64,000 nucleotides of DNA from Symbiodinium natans (taxonomy: Eukaryota; Sar; Dinophyceae; Suessiales; Symbiodiniaceae). The notes under the pieces were generated by a model. That model was not told the DNA's origin, made no database searches, and saw only the letters and a list, made by a program, of their open reading frames with translations. Below, piece after piece: positions 52,541 to 62,302 of the stretch. Position numbers and translations under genes: made by a program. Positions within the stretch are counted from its first letter, which is position 1; the number at the start of each line of letters is the position of its first letter. The DNA lies in assembly GCA_905221605.1 (NCBI GenBank), contig CAJNDS010002524.1, forward strand, positions 991,634-1,055,633, given 5' to 3'.

Positions 52541-52545
52541 TTCAG

Positions 52546-52742
52546 CAATTGCGCCTTGGCTTGTGCTGCCCGCTGTGAGGCAATGCGCTGTCCAATGCCG
52601 CCTTCTTTGAGGTCTCGCTTGTGGCCTGCGGCTGGACGGCACGAACGCACGGTTTAGGGCTTAGGGTTTAGGACAGGCTCCGAACCTGTTCCCATCACCT
52701 GGCAAGCACGGCACTCACGCCCTAATCACAAGCCTCGCAATT
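52546..52742 (+). CDS. Two in-phase exons separated by only 25 nt
   Basis: 52546-52651 follows AACCTTCAG and reads NCALACAARCEAMRCPMPPS and LRSRLWPAAGRHERT. The 25 nt GTTTAGGGCTTAGGGTTTAG+GACAG follow; then 52677-52742 reads APNLFPSPGKHGTHALITSL plus AI and ends at GTAAGG. Both are whole codons at the join. The spacer is pure heptamer-type sequence with GT and AG ends. Unknown protein. Confidence 0.45.
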
Positions 52743-53050
52743 GTAAGGCCTAAATGTTGAAACCCTAAACCCTAACTCCTAAACCGTCAGGACTGAGAGG
52801 TCGGATTTAGGTGTTAGGGTATAGGGTTTAGGGCCTTTTGGCTTTTAAAGGTCTACTTGTAGGTTCAGGAGTCGTCAGATAGTAGGGATCCCCAGAGTTT
52901 GTCAGGCCAGTCCTCACGCTGTTTTCCTTCAGGACGAGCTGGGGGGGGGGGGGGGGGGGGCACGCATTGACCCAGCTCAGCTTGGGGCACACGCCAAAAA
53001 AAACACCCTAAACTCCAAACCCTAAACCCTAAATTAAACCCTAAACCAAG

Positions 53051-53088
53051 CAAAGCTGGTTGAAGAACTCACACGCATGCAGTGGCGG
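53051..53088 (+). CDS. Candidate short exon
   Basis: CTAAACCAAG acceptor, then KLVEELTRMQWR and GTGTAG. Unknown. Confidence 0.38.
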
Positions 53089-53205
53089 GTGTAGCAACAA
53101 AAAACCCAAAACGTATAAGAACATCCAAGATCCCTGCGCAGTGCGATGGGTTGAGTAAGGTTTAGGGTTTAGGGTTTTGCTCTCTCTCCGTGACTCCGAG
53201 GTGAG

Positions 53206-53295
53206 ATGACTCTGAGCGACTTCGGTGGCACCTGGCCCTGGCGTGACGAAGTCATTGCCGCCGGTGCCACGCTGTTCTTGCTGTGTATCTTGAGG
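53206..53295 (+). CDS. Candidate first exon with membrane helix
   Basis: ATG at 53206 after an in-frame TGA, then TLSDFGGTWPWRDEVIAAGA and TLFLLCILR, ending at AGG before GTTTCAG. The hydrophobic stretch could be a signal anchor. Unknown. Confidence 0.48.
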
Positions 53296-53619
53296 GTTTC
53301 AGGGTTCAGATTTGGGTTTAGGGTTTAGGGTTTATAATTAGGGTTTGGGTTTAGGGCTCAGGGCTCAATAAGGGTTCATGAGGTTTTGGGGCTTCAGCTA
53401 GGGTGGTTACGCTTTGCGCAGTCTGTTGGGCGTCGGGTTTGTGCCTACGAGTTATTTGGAGGTTTCTGAAATTGGGAGGGGTACCCTTTTTGGGGGGGTC
53501 CCTTTAAAGGGAATCTATTCTATTTGGGGTATAACAGGGTTACCCCAATGTCGAGAAACACCCACTCAGGTTTCAGGGCATGGGGTCTGCATGGGTGAGG
53601 GTCCAGCTCTTTGGTGCAG

Positions 53620-53684
53620 GACTGATGAAGCTCGCGCTTCGGAATTGAGGCTTTACGCACAAGCGTACCCCAACCCAGAAACCC
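53620..53684 (+). CDS. Candidate exon
   Basis: TTTGGTGCAG acceptor, then TDEARASELRLYAQAYPNPE and T, with GTAAGC after. The element before it (53459-53568) is family 5. Unknown. Confidence 0.42.
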
Positions 53685-53732
53685 GTAAGCCCGAAAACCC
53701 TAAACCCTAAACCTCAAGGGTTCAGGGCTTAG

Positions 53733-53843
53733 TCCCAAGTCATCACACCCTCTGATGCAAGAAGCCCGAAGCGGGATGTGCCAAGCACAGTGCGGAGGGC
53801 TTTGACTGCCACATTTTGCGCAGTTGGGAGGAGTTCAGCTCGG
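53733..53843 (+). CDS. Candidate exon, 37 codons
   Basis: GGGCTTAG acceptor from heptamer-like sequence, then SQVITPSDARSPKRDVPSTV and RRALTATFCAVGRSSAR, ending at GTCTAG. Exactly 111 nt. Unknown. Confidence 0.5.
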
Positions 53844-53978
53844 GTCTAGGGTTTTTCGGGTCTCGGGTTTTAAGGGAACCCTAAACCCTAAACCTTAAAC
53901 CCTAAACCCTAAACCTTAAACCTTCAACCCTAAGCCCTAAACCTTGAACCCTAATCCCAACCCTAGATCCAAAACCCC

Positions 53979-54068
53979 ATGCGGTGCACGGGTTCACGCC
54001 CGAAGGCGCCTTGATGGCCTTCGGGTCGTTTGCCATGCACGGCAACCCCGCCCCTCGGTCGGCAGAGC
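53979..54068 (+). CDS. Candidate exon
   Basis: The frame reads HAVHGFTPEGALMAFGSFAM and HGNPAPRSAELVSF between a CCCTAAA and a TTTAGGG array. A convincing coding signal, but borders are not fixed. Unknown. Confidence 0.5.
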
Positions 54069-54269
54069 TGGTTTCGTTTCGGGGTTCAGGGGTTCAGGGT
54101 TCGGGGTTTAGGGTTCAGGGTTCAGGGTTTAGGGTTTAGGGTTTAGGGTTTAGGGGTTAGGGGTTAGGGGTTAGGGGTTAGGGTTCAGGGTTTACGGTTT
54201 AGGGTTCCACGGCCAGAAGGTTTCAAGTTTCTTTTGGGAGTGGGGTCTATGTGCGGTTTCGGGCTTGAG

Positions 54270-54363
54270 CTGAGCATCTTCCTGGCAGAGTCGTTGCAGG
54301 CCAGATGCGAAATTGGAAGGAGGTTGGCGAGGCTTCAGGCAATGAGGTTTGTCAAGTTCTCCC
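54270..54363 (+). CDS. Candidate exon, basic helix
   Basis: The frame reads ELSIFLAESLQARCEIGRRL and ARLQAMRFVKFSQE, with GTGGGG after. An AT-rich element with ATAATTATTATTG follows (54375-54470). Unknown. Confidence 0.45.
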
Positions 54364-54479
54364 AGGAGGTGGGGGTCCTTGTTGGTTATAATTTTGCATG
54401 TTTGTCATAATTATTATTGAATTCCCAATACGGAATAACAATGATAATTCTTAATAAAACCCCAACAATGAAAGAGGGG

Positions 54480-55330
54480 TGGGGCCATGCTGACCGGGAG
54501 TTGGAGTTTAACCACCAGCCGCTGTCATACCTTCTCCGCTCACACGGGCTTCTTCTGCAGCCGGTGCATGGCGAGTATGCTTCTCCTTTGTGTCACAGTC
54601 ATCCTCAGCACATCCCTAAACCAGTGGATCTTGATTGTCAAGTCCCCGGATTGAGCTCATAAACGCTTTGAGGGTTCTTGCAGGCAAGCCGCTCAACATA
54701 GTGCTGGAGCCCACAAGCGTGCCAAGGATGTCGGGTGGGCAATGCCACATGAAACGTAAGTTCTCAAGAAGTTGAAAGAGCTCCGCTCCGTGTTGCATTC
54801 TGTTGCGTTTGTTGGGGCTTGTTTGTTTTGTGTGGATTTCATCTTGGCGATCCCCTTTCAAGTGACTCAACGGGATCGGGTGCTGTAAGGATATCGCAGA
54901 GAAGAAGGGCCCAAGAGTTTCTGAGACCTCTTGGCTTTCAGTTCTGTTCTGCAGAGTCAGGTGTACACGACAAATGCCGAAGATCCGCTGAACAATGTTT
55001 ATGACACCGGTGAGATGGATCGCGTGTCCATGGAGACTTGGCCTGCGATTAAATCATAAGGAATCGTAAAGGCTAAGCCGCAGAAGACCCCTGAAGTCCA
55101 AACACAGTCAGCTAGACAGGCGGCATGTGGATCACCACTCTGACCCGCGACTCGCACCCTAAACCCTAAACCCTAAACCCTAAACCCTAAACCCTAAACC
55201 CTAAACCCTAAACCCTAAACCCAGGATGTTCTGTTCTTCGTGTTCCACCAAGCGGCCGTGCGATACATGGCCGTAGACCCAAATGACAGCAACCTGGCGC
55301 CCATCCTCGGCGTGCTCCAGGCGGCGCAGA
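54480..55330 (+). CDS. Chain of candidate exons of one or more genes
   Basis: Pieces: 54490-54655 (frame with CMASMLLLCVTVILSTSLNQ is membrane-like; another frame is also open), 54684-54755 (TTCTTGCAG/GTAAGT: KPLNIVLEPTSVPRMSGGQC), 54955-55009 (TTCTGCAG/GTGAGA: SQVYTTNAEDPLNNVYDT) and 55225-about 55328 (AAACCCAG: DVLFFVFHQAAVRYMAVDPN, DSNLAPILGVLQAAQ). Splice sites are good but phases do not all fit, so at least one exon is missing from my model. CCCTAAA units (55157-55222) form the intron end before the last piece. Confidence 0.45.
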
Positions 55331-55639
55331 GTTTAGGGTGTAGGCCCTAAACCCTAAATTGGGGTTTAGGGTTTAGGGTTTAGGGTTTAGGGTTTAGGGT
55401 GTAGCATTGGTCAGCTGAACGCAATGGTGTGCAGACATGCCCACCCCAAGACCGCCCAATCACTACTTACAACGAGCCAAACCAAAGCCAGCCGAACCAA
55501 ATCAGCCGAACCAAAGCCAGCCCACCTTCTCACAACTTCTGCACGCAACGCTGCACTTCGGACTAACATCTAGCACGCTTCCTTATGTCATGGAGCTTGC
55601 CTGCTGCAAGGTGGTATCTGATAAGCTGCCTTCGACAAG

Positions 55640-56400
55640 ACGTTAGATCTTTCGAGAGAAAATTAGGTTTTGTGTTGGTTGACGTTTTCGCCGGAGGGCC
55701 TTCTCATTGTTTCTATTCTCTACGTCGGGGCGTCAAGTCTGCATGGCGAAAGGCCTGTTGGTATAAGCATGCCTTGTGAAAGACATGTCTAGACCTTGCG
55801 AGAGCCATATTAGCGTTTGCGTTAAGGGGGTGTCTTCGGCTCGGGGCCTTCACCGGAGTGTCAAGGCTGCATGGCGAAAGACCCGTTGCTAGAAAGACAC
55901 CTTGCGAAGAACGTAGATAGAAGCTTCCGACGGCCAAATTAGCTTTTGCGTTGGGGGGGGCGTCTGCGGCCGGGAGGGCCTTCTCAGTGATTTTATGCTC
56001 GACGCCCGTCGGAGTGTTTATAGAAGCTTCCGAGAGAGACAATTTAGGTTCTGCCTGAGGGGACGTCTTCGGCCGGTGGGTCTTCGCATTGTTTCTATTC
56101 TCTACGTCGGGGCCGTCGGGGTATCAAGGCTGCATGGTGTTGCTATAAACATGCCTTGTGAAAGTCAGGTCTACAAGCTTGCGAGAGCCAAATCTGCGTC
56201 TGCGTTGGGGGGTGTCTTCGGCCGGAGGGCCTTCTCATTGTTTCTTTACTCTACGCCGGAGTGTCGAGGCCTCGTGGCGAAAGTCCCGTTGCTAGAAAGA
56301 TCTACAAGCTTGCGAGAGCCAAATCAGGTTTGCGTTGGGGGGTGTCTTCGGCCGGAGGGCCTTCTCATTGTTCCTGGCCCTTCCTGCAAGGGGCTGGTGG
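55640..56400. repeat. Tandem repeat, about 130-150-bp unit, five to six copies
   Basis: GGCCGGAGGGCCTTCTCATT recurs at about 55692, 55971, 56073 (variant), 56222 and 56352, with GTTTGCGTTGGGGGGTGTC, GCATGGCGAAAGACCCGTTG and TGCGAGAGCCAAAT in between. Frames are not conserved between copies. Confidence 0.85.
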
Positions 56401-56639
56401 ATCCTAAGACGAAGCTTTTTCGAAGGCAAACCTTCCGTCTCAGGGGGGGTTCGGAGTTTTTGGCCAAGGAGGGTCTGGGAATACTGTTTTGCGTTGAAAA
56501 TAGAAAAACACGAGCTTACCTTGACCATTCATCAGAAGCTGCCAAGGCTCCTGGGAGGCCTCCAGGGAGGGAGGCGTGCAGGTTTCTAGGGCTTGCCAAG
56601 GCGTCTGGAAGCTTCTAAGGGCTTTCCCCCGGAAAAGTT

Positions 56640-56870
56640 TCGGCCCCCCTGCTTACTGGGAGGGTTTAAGGTCCCCCAGCTACTGGAAGGGTTTAAGTTT
56701 AAGGCCTCCCTTACTGGAAGGGTTTAAGGTCCCCCACTGGGAGGGTTTAAGGCCCCCTGCCGACTGGAGGGGTGTAAGGCCCGCCAACTGGGAGGGGTTA
56801 AGGCCCCCCCCTGCCTACTGGAAGGGTTTAAGGCCTTCCTTACTGGTAGGGTTTAAGGCCACCTCGCAAG
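56640..56870. repeat. Minisatellite, about 28-bp unit, eight copies
   Basis: TACTGGAAGGGTTTAAGGCC and variants (ACTGGGAGGGTTTAAGG, ACTGGTAGGGTTTAAGG) with CCCCCTGC spacers. GGGTTTAAG is one base away from the heptamer array sequence. Confidence 0.9.
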
Positions 56871-56917
56871 AGCAGAAAAGCTCGGGTTAAGGGTTATACA
56901 ATATATACTAGGGACAG

Positions 56918-57003
56918 TGCTTGGCGACCAAGCTCGGCGACCTCTCAGGGATGCGGTCGGCAGGCTCTGCAGCTCACCACAGAAGGAGAGGGGTGGCGGG
57001 CGG
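56918..57003 (+). CDS. Candidate exon ending at GTTTAG
   Basis: CTAGGGACAG acceptor, then CLATKLGDLSGMRSAGSAAH and HRRRGVAG, with GTTTAG after. A second frame is also open. Unknown. Confidence 0.38.
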
Positions 57004-57249
57004 GTTTAGGGTTGTAGGGTTGTAGGGTTTAGGGTTTAGAGCTTAGGGCTTAGGATTTAGGGTTAAGGGTTTAGGGTTTAGGGTGTAAACCCTCAACCCT
57101 CAGCCCAGTTGCAACAAAGGGAATAGAGGCTTAAGCTTAAACATACGGGCATTCCCCAAAATATGGGCGTCCCTATCATACCCACCCCAAAAAACACCGT
57201 AATCCTCGTTGCAGGAACCCCCCCCCCCAAAAAAAAAAAGAGGGTATTT

Positions 57250-57365
57250 GTGTTCAAGTGTACTTGTAAGTACGGTTCTCAGTAGCGTAACCATGGTTAC
57301 ATATGTCATATAGGGTACTTATAACTCTACTGTACCTGTAAGTGCCCGTGCACCTTCAAGTACAG
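57250..57365. mobile_element. Family-1 element, diverged
   Basis: TTCAAGTGTACTTGTAAGTA at the left and TAAGTGCCCGTGCACCTTCAAG at the right, with AACCATGGTTACATATG in the middle. A poly-C/A tract precedes it. Confidence 0.7.
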
Positions 57366-57487
57366 TATTGAGGCGGACTTATAAATCTCAGCCCTGCTGT
57401 CGCCTCCCCCCCACCCCCACCACCCCAAAAGCCGCCAAACTCTAAGCCCTAAGCCCTAAACCCTAAACCCTAAACCCGCCGCTCCAG

Positions 57488-57535
57488 CTCGACGAGCTCT
57501 GCGCCCTGAATGACGCCTGCACGCATCTGGGCTGA
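57488..57535 (+). CDS. Candidate terminal exon
   Basis: GCCGCTCCAG acceptor, then LDELCALNDACTHLG, TGA. Unknown. Confidence 0.42.
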   Translation, partial: LDELCALNDACTHLG

Positions 57536-57639
57536 GTTGGAATTTCCGTTTTTGAAGTTCTGTAGGCCCGAACTACTCCCTACATGACCCTATATGCCAC
57601 CCGTAGTGGAAAATTTCCCAAAGCCCAAACCCACCCCAG

Positions 57640-57703
57640 GTACGGTGATGCCCGAGAAGCAGCTCGAACCTACCAGCAGGCCGGGCGGCTGAGTGTCCTT
57701 AGG
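57640..57703 (+). CDS. Candidate exon, repeat-helix-like, ending at GTTTAG
   Basis: CCACCCCAG acceptor, then YGDAREAARTYQQAGRLSVL and R, with GTTTAG of the array directly after. YxDAREAAxxYxxAGRL looks like a helical (TPR-type) hairpin, but one exon is not enough to claim it. Confidence 0.45.
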
Positions 57704-57749
57704 GTTTAGGGTTTAGGGTTTAGGGTTTTAGGGCTTAGGGTTTAGGGTT

Positions 57750-58200
57750 TAGGGTAAAACGGAATAGCGGGAACCTAAACTACAAGAACCTTTGACGAAG
57801 GGTCGACTTCTTGAGGGTCTTTTTGGCTGAAGGTTTCTTGGCTCAAGGTTTTTGCGAAGCTGCTCTCGGGGTGACTCTTCTTTAGTGAAATCATTCTCGC
57901 ACTGTGGCACGAAGCGAGCCTGCATCGCATCCACACCATAGTGGTGATTGCATGTTCGCTGGCACAGAAGCATGTTTTTTTGTTTTTCCCGTTATGCCGG
58001 CTGAATGTTAAACAGCTTGTTGAGTTTGGCATCGTTTGAAAATGCACCCAATGGTTCTAAGATGACATGATTTCGCAAAAAGCAATACTGGGAACGAACG
58101 TAGTGGCTGTTTGAAAGGGTTTTGGAAGAGAATGGTAGCAATCCACCTCGATTGTATGTGCTGTAAAGGACGACAGAGACAAACAATTAAGGACAGCCAA
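57750..58200 (-). other. Possible minus-strand coding remnant
   Basis: Two overlapping minus frames (57749-57973 and 57775-58047) include HHYGVDAMQARFVPQCENDF and SFAKTLSQETFSQKDPQEVD. No domain recognised, and everything else in the window reads plus. I see no other feature in this stretch. Confidence 0.25.
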
Positions 58201-58539
58201 GGCCATTAGGGTTTAGGGTTTAGGGTTTAGGGTTTAGGGTTTAGGGTGTATTGTCTGCGCAATCCGTCAATTCGGGAACATGTTTTTCCAATTTGAATCT
58301 GGTTTTACAGCGTTCATATACGTATACGAACTTATACATGAAGCATATCCGTCACAAAACTAGAGACCAGCGTTGCCCGACTAGAGTCTGGCCCGGGGGG
58401 GTGAAGAGTGTAGGTAAACCCTTAGAAGACTTTACAAGTATGGACCCTTAAAAATCCTAAATCTTAAACCTTAAACCCTAAACCCAAGGGTTCCGCCCTG
58501 TGGGTTGTATGTGCGGCTGTGAATCAGACAGCTTACCCT

Positions 58540-58860
58540 ATGTAAGGTGGGATGCAATCGTTGGGCATTTTCCAAAACCGGGGCTTCCCAAATATTACCA
58601 CAAAGCACAGTAACACTGTACTAGGCTCTGGTACCCTGAACGGATGGGTCCATCCTGGTTTCTTCTTATTTTTCTTCGTCGGCTGCAGGGCGTTAGGACA
58701 AGACGGTCTTGCTGTGGCTCGAAACCCTGAACCCCAAACCCTAACGCCTTGTCATTGTCTTTTGTGCGCCGGATCTTTTGGGGGCCCGTTGAACAGACTT
58801 TGTGGTCAGGGTAGTCGGAAGATGGACCAGTATTCACGCAGGAAGCTGAGGGTTCAACAT
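58540..58860 (+). CDS. Weak candidate exon region
   Basis: A frame with HCLLCAGSFGGPLNRLCGQG and SRKMDQYSRRKLRVQHCCLG is open for 110 codons, but so are others. Borders unknown. Confidence 0.25.
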
Positions 58861-58916
58861 TGCTGTTTAGGGTGTAGGGTTTAGGGTCTAACTAGGGTTT
58901 AGGGTCAAACTTGCAG

Positions 58917-58979
58917 GTGTTGGCTGGACCTACAGACGGATGGGCCGCAGTCTCGCCCATGCGGCACCTTGTTTTGGGG
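58917..58979 (+). CDS. Candidate exon, 21 codons, TTGCAG to GTTTAG
   Basis: CAAACTTGCAG acceptor, then VLAGPTDGWAAVSPMRHLVL plus G, ending at GTTTAG of the following array. Whole codons on both sides. Unknown. Confidence 0.52.
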
Positions 58980-59073
58980 GTTTAGGGTTTAGGGTTTAGG
59001 GTCAGCGGACACCGACATTCTGAAGGCTAAACCCTAACCTTGAGGCAAGTGATCCCGGAGTATCGCATTGCAG

Positions 59074-59140
59074 CTGTGGCAATGACTTTGAGCCTTGGGC
59101 ATCCGATGTGCGGGGCCTGCAGGCTGAAGCTGAACCCTAG
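59074..59140 (+). CDS. Candidate terminal exon
   Basis: TCGCATTGCAG acceptor, then CGNDFEPWASDVRGLQAEAE, P and TAG. Its phase does not match the exon at 58917, so another exon or another gene is implied. Unknown. Confidence 0.48.
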
Positions 59141-59718
59141 TTCAGGGTTTAGGCTTTAGGGTTTAGGCTTCAGGGTTTAGGGTTTGGTTTACGTAAGAGA
59201 GCCCTCCGGCAAAAAGGGAGTAGGGTTTAGGGTTTTGGGTTCAGATAGACTTTTTGAAAAGGGTTTAGGGCTTAGGGTTCAACCCTACAAAAGCCCAGCG
59301 AGAGAAAGATCCCTTAATGAAGGGCATATTTTCTGTGATGCTATATCATGCCATGGTTACATGACATGCTGTGGCTGCAGTAGTAGAGTAATTTGGTAGT
59401 ATAGTAGTTCAGTAGTATAGTAGTATGGGAACGCAGTATTTCTCGAATATAGGAATGTAGTTATGAAACAATAAAGTAACATACTGACATTGCAATATAG
59501 TACTCTGGTAATGTAGTAACTAGTGTAGTACTGTACTAGTAAACTGAAACATCCATGTATCCGTATCCGGTATACTTTGAGTGCCATTCCTCAGTTCATG
59601 GGCAGGTGAGATTTTGGTTTGGGGGTTTAGGGTTTAATTAGGGTTCAGGGTTTAGGGTTTGGGGTTTAGGGTTTAGGGTTGACGGCTTCTGCAGCTGTGG
59701 TAAGGTTTGACGCTTCAG

Positions 59719-59781
59719 CCCACTTTGCGCTGTTGAACAACTTCCGGCGAACGCCCTCAACAAAGCTGCAAGTCCTGGAAG
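59719..59781 (+). CDS. Candidate exon
   Basis: GACGCTTCAG acceptor, then HFALLNNFRRTPSTKLQVLE, ending at GTCCGT. An AT-rich element (TATATATAT core) follows. Unknown. Confidence 0.48.
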
Positions 59782-60049
59782 GTCCGTTTCTCCCACTACC
59801 CTATATAACACATACCCCTTATAAAGCTTAACATGTATATATATATATATATGTGCCATGGACCTTTAGGTATAATGTGATGACTTGCTTTGGGTTTTAC
59901 TTCAACAGTACTAACAGTTATCAAATGAGTACTTGCGTTTTATATTCTGCATATTGCTACTAGAAAGTAGGTGACATTTTATGGCTTTTGGGCTCATGGT
60001 CTAGGGTTGTGCATTCAACGGTTATACAAGGATTGTACGAACAGTCCAG

Positions 60050-60252
60050 GGTTTATCACCCCTTCCTGTTGTCGAGGAGAAAAGGGGTCGGATAACAGGA
60101 GAAGATCAAGGAACCATGGAACTGTGTTACATTCAGTCACTATTCACTTTACACCCTCTCCTCTCTTCCCTTTCTTAGAAGAAAAGGAAAGTGGAAGGAA
60201 TCATCAAAGAAAAAGTCCGTCTCACTACCTTCATCCACCGTCTCCTCTTTTT

Positions 60253-60332
<80 letters not shown>

Positions 60333-62190
60333 CTCTTCTTACCGAGGAGAATAATGGCTACATATAAAGCACACATGTCAATCTCAACCCATTCGTCCTC
60401 CCTCTTCTGGCTGCTCTCTCACTTCTAGCTTTTGTCTCTTCTTGTTTTGCTTATGGAGGAGAGAATGCATAACACTAGATGAGCGAAGCGCATGGACGGG
60501 AAGAGCGAGAAGCAAGTAGTTGTTTGTTGCATAGGGGAGGCCCACTCTCCCCTAGAGCAGGGACGAGTTCCCCCCTGTTCCCTTCCTTTGCCTTCTTTAG
60601 TCCCTCCTCTGCGCTCCAACTGTTCTGTTCCGTCTTTTACGGAGAAAGAAGGGGTAAAGAAGAAGGACGAAGACGGTTCCCCTGTCCAATTGTGCATGTT
60701 CATTTTATCTACAGGAGTTAGCAAGAGTGTTTAAGCAAGCTAGATAAAGAGAACAACAAGAACAAGGACGAGGAAACCACGGTCAGAATGTACAAGGAAA
60801 AACACGAGGAATGAAATCCCATCGCAAAGATAAGTGCCCACACTCAGTCTCACTGCATTCATCCTCTAATCCTCTCTTCTTTCCCTTCTGTGGTTCTCTT
60901 CTTGTCCTCCTTCTTCTCTCTGCTCTCTCCCTTCTAGCTTGTGTCTCTTCTTGATTTTCTTGCGCGAGAGAGAATGCATAACACTAGATGAGCGAAGCAC
61001 ATGGACGGGAAGAGGAGAGAGAAGCAAGTAGTTTTTTGTTGCATAAGGAGGCCCACTCTCCCCCTAGGGCAGAGATGAGTTCCCCTGTTCCCTTCCTCTT
61101 GCCTTCTTTAATCTCTCCCCTGCGTTCCAAGTTTTCCGTTCCTTCGTTTACGGAGACAGAAAGTTGTATATACAAGGACGAAGACGGTTCCCCTGTCCAG
61201 CATGTTTTTTGATCTTCCCATTCAGCGAGAAAGGAACAGACAACAGGGGAAAGCACAAGGAACAAGAGAGTTTAAGCAAGCTAGATAACAACAAGGAAAA
61301 GAAAGAGGAAGCCACGAGCAGAATGTACAAGAAAAACACGAGGAAGGAATAAGTGGTGCTCTTCTTGCAGAATGGAGATTTAAGAACACAAGCCAATCTC
61401 AGTACATTGATCCTCCCTCTTCTCTCTGCTCTCTCCCTTCTAGCTTTTGTCTCTTCTTGTTTTGCTTGTGGAGGAGAGAATGCATAACGCTAGATGAGCG
61501 AAGCACATGGGTGGGAAGAGATAGAGAGGGCAAGTACTTGTTTGTTGCATAAGGGACCTAATTTTCCCCTAGAGCAGGGATGAGTTCCCGTGTTCCCTTC
61601 CTTTGGCGTTCTTTGATCCCTCCCCTGCGTTCCAACTTTTCTGTTCATTCTTCTAGGGAGAACAAAGGAAGTAAACCAAAGGACGAAGACGGTTCCCTGT
61701 CCTCTTGCGCTTTTTCTTTTGAACTTAATTACCCATTCAACGAGATAAGAACAGACAACAAGAGGAAAACAACATACATGCGACAAACATTTTTTCAGGA
61801 GAAGGGAGTCGGATAACAGGTGAAGAACAAGGAAGACATCCATCCTCTCCTCTGCTCTCTTATCTTGCTCTCTTATCTCTCTTCTCTGGCTCTGTTCTTG
61901 CCGGAAAGAAAGATGAATGTCCAAGAACCCAAGATCATCTCGTTACCTTCGTCCTCGCTCTCCTCTCTTCTCGCTTTTTCTCTGCTCTGTGTTTTTCTTA
62001 TGGAGGAGAGAATAGTAAACAGTCTCGCGAAGTCGGATTTGGGGCTGCGTGCGGGGATCTCCCCCCACAAACCCCTCGAAAGAACGAAAGAAAGCGGGCA
62101 GCTGTTCGTTGCAAGGGGGGTCTCGGCCCCCCCTAGAGACCTAGTGCAGGCCTGAGTTCCCTGGGCTCGTCTTCCCCTAGAGCGCAGTTG
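60050..62190. repeat. Tandem repeat of about 0.5 kb, three full copies plus partial ones
   Basis: TCTCCCTTCTAGCTTTTGTC followed by GAGAATGCATAACACTAGAT and GAGCGAAGCACATGGACGGG recurs at about 60415, 60925 and 61430. GGACGAAGACGGTTCCCCTG recurs at about 60664, 61178 and 61681. Degenerate copies flank at 60060 (GGGGTCGGATAACAGGAGAA) and 61940-62180. (CT)36 lies at 60259-60329. Not coding; no heptamer arrays. Confidence 0.9.
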
Positions 62191-62302
62191 AGTTCCCGTA
62201 ATGTGTAAGAGGGAATAATTAGTCAGAACATGCCTAACTGATGCCTTGCGACATGGCAGTCGTGCAAAAAAAACGACTGCCACTTCGCAGCCGTGAGGCT
62301 CC

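Noticed and set aside
59971-61924. Several 60-145-codon ORFs in the 60-62 kb block
   Set aside because: The three repeat copies do not keep the same frame, and parts run through (CT)n.
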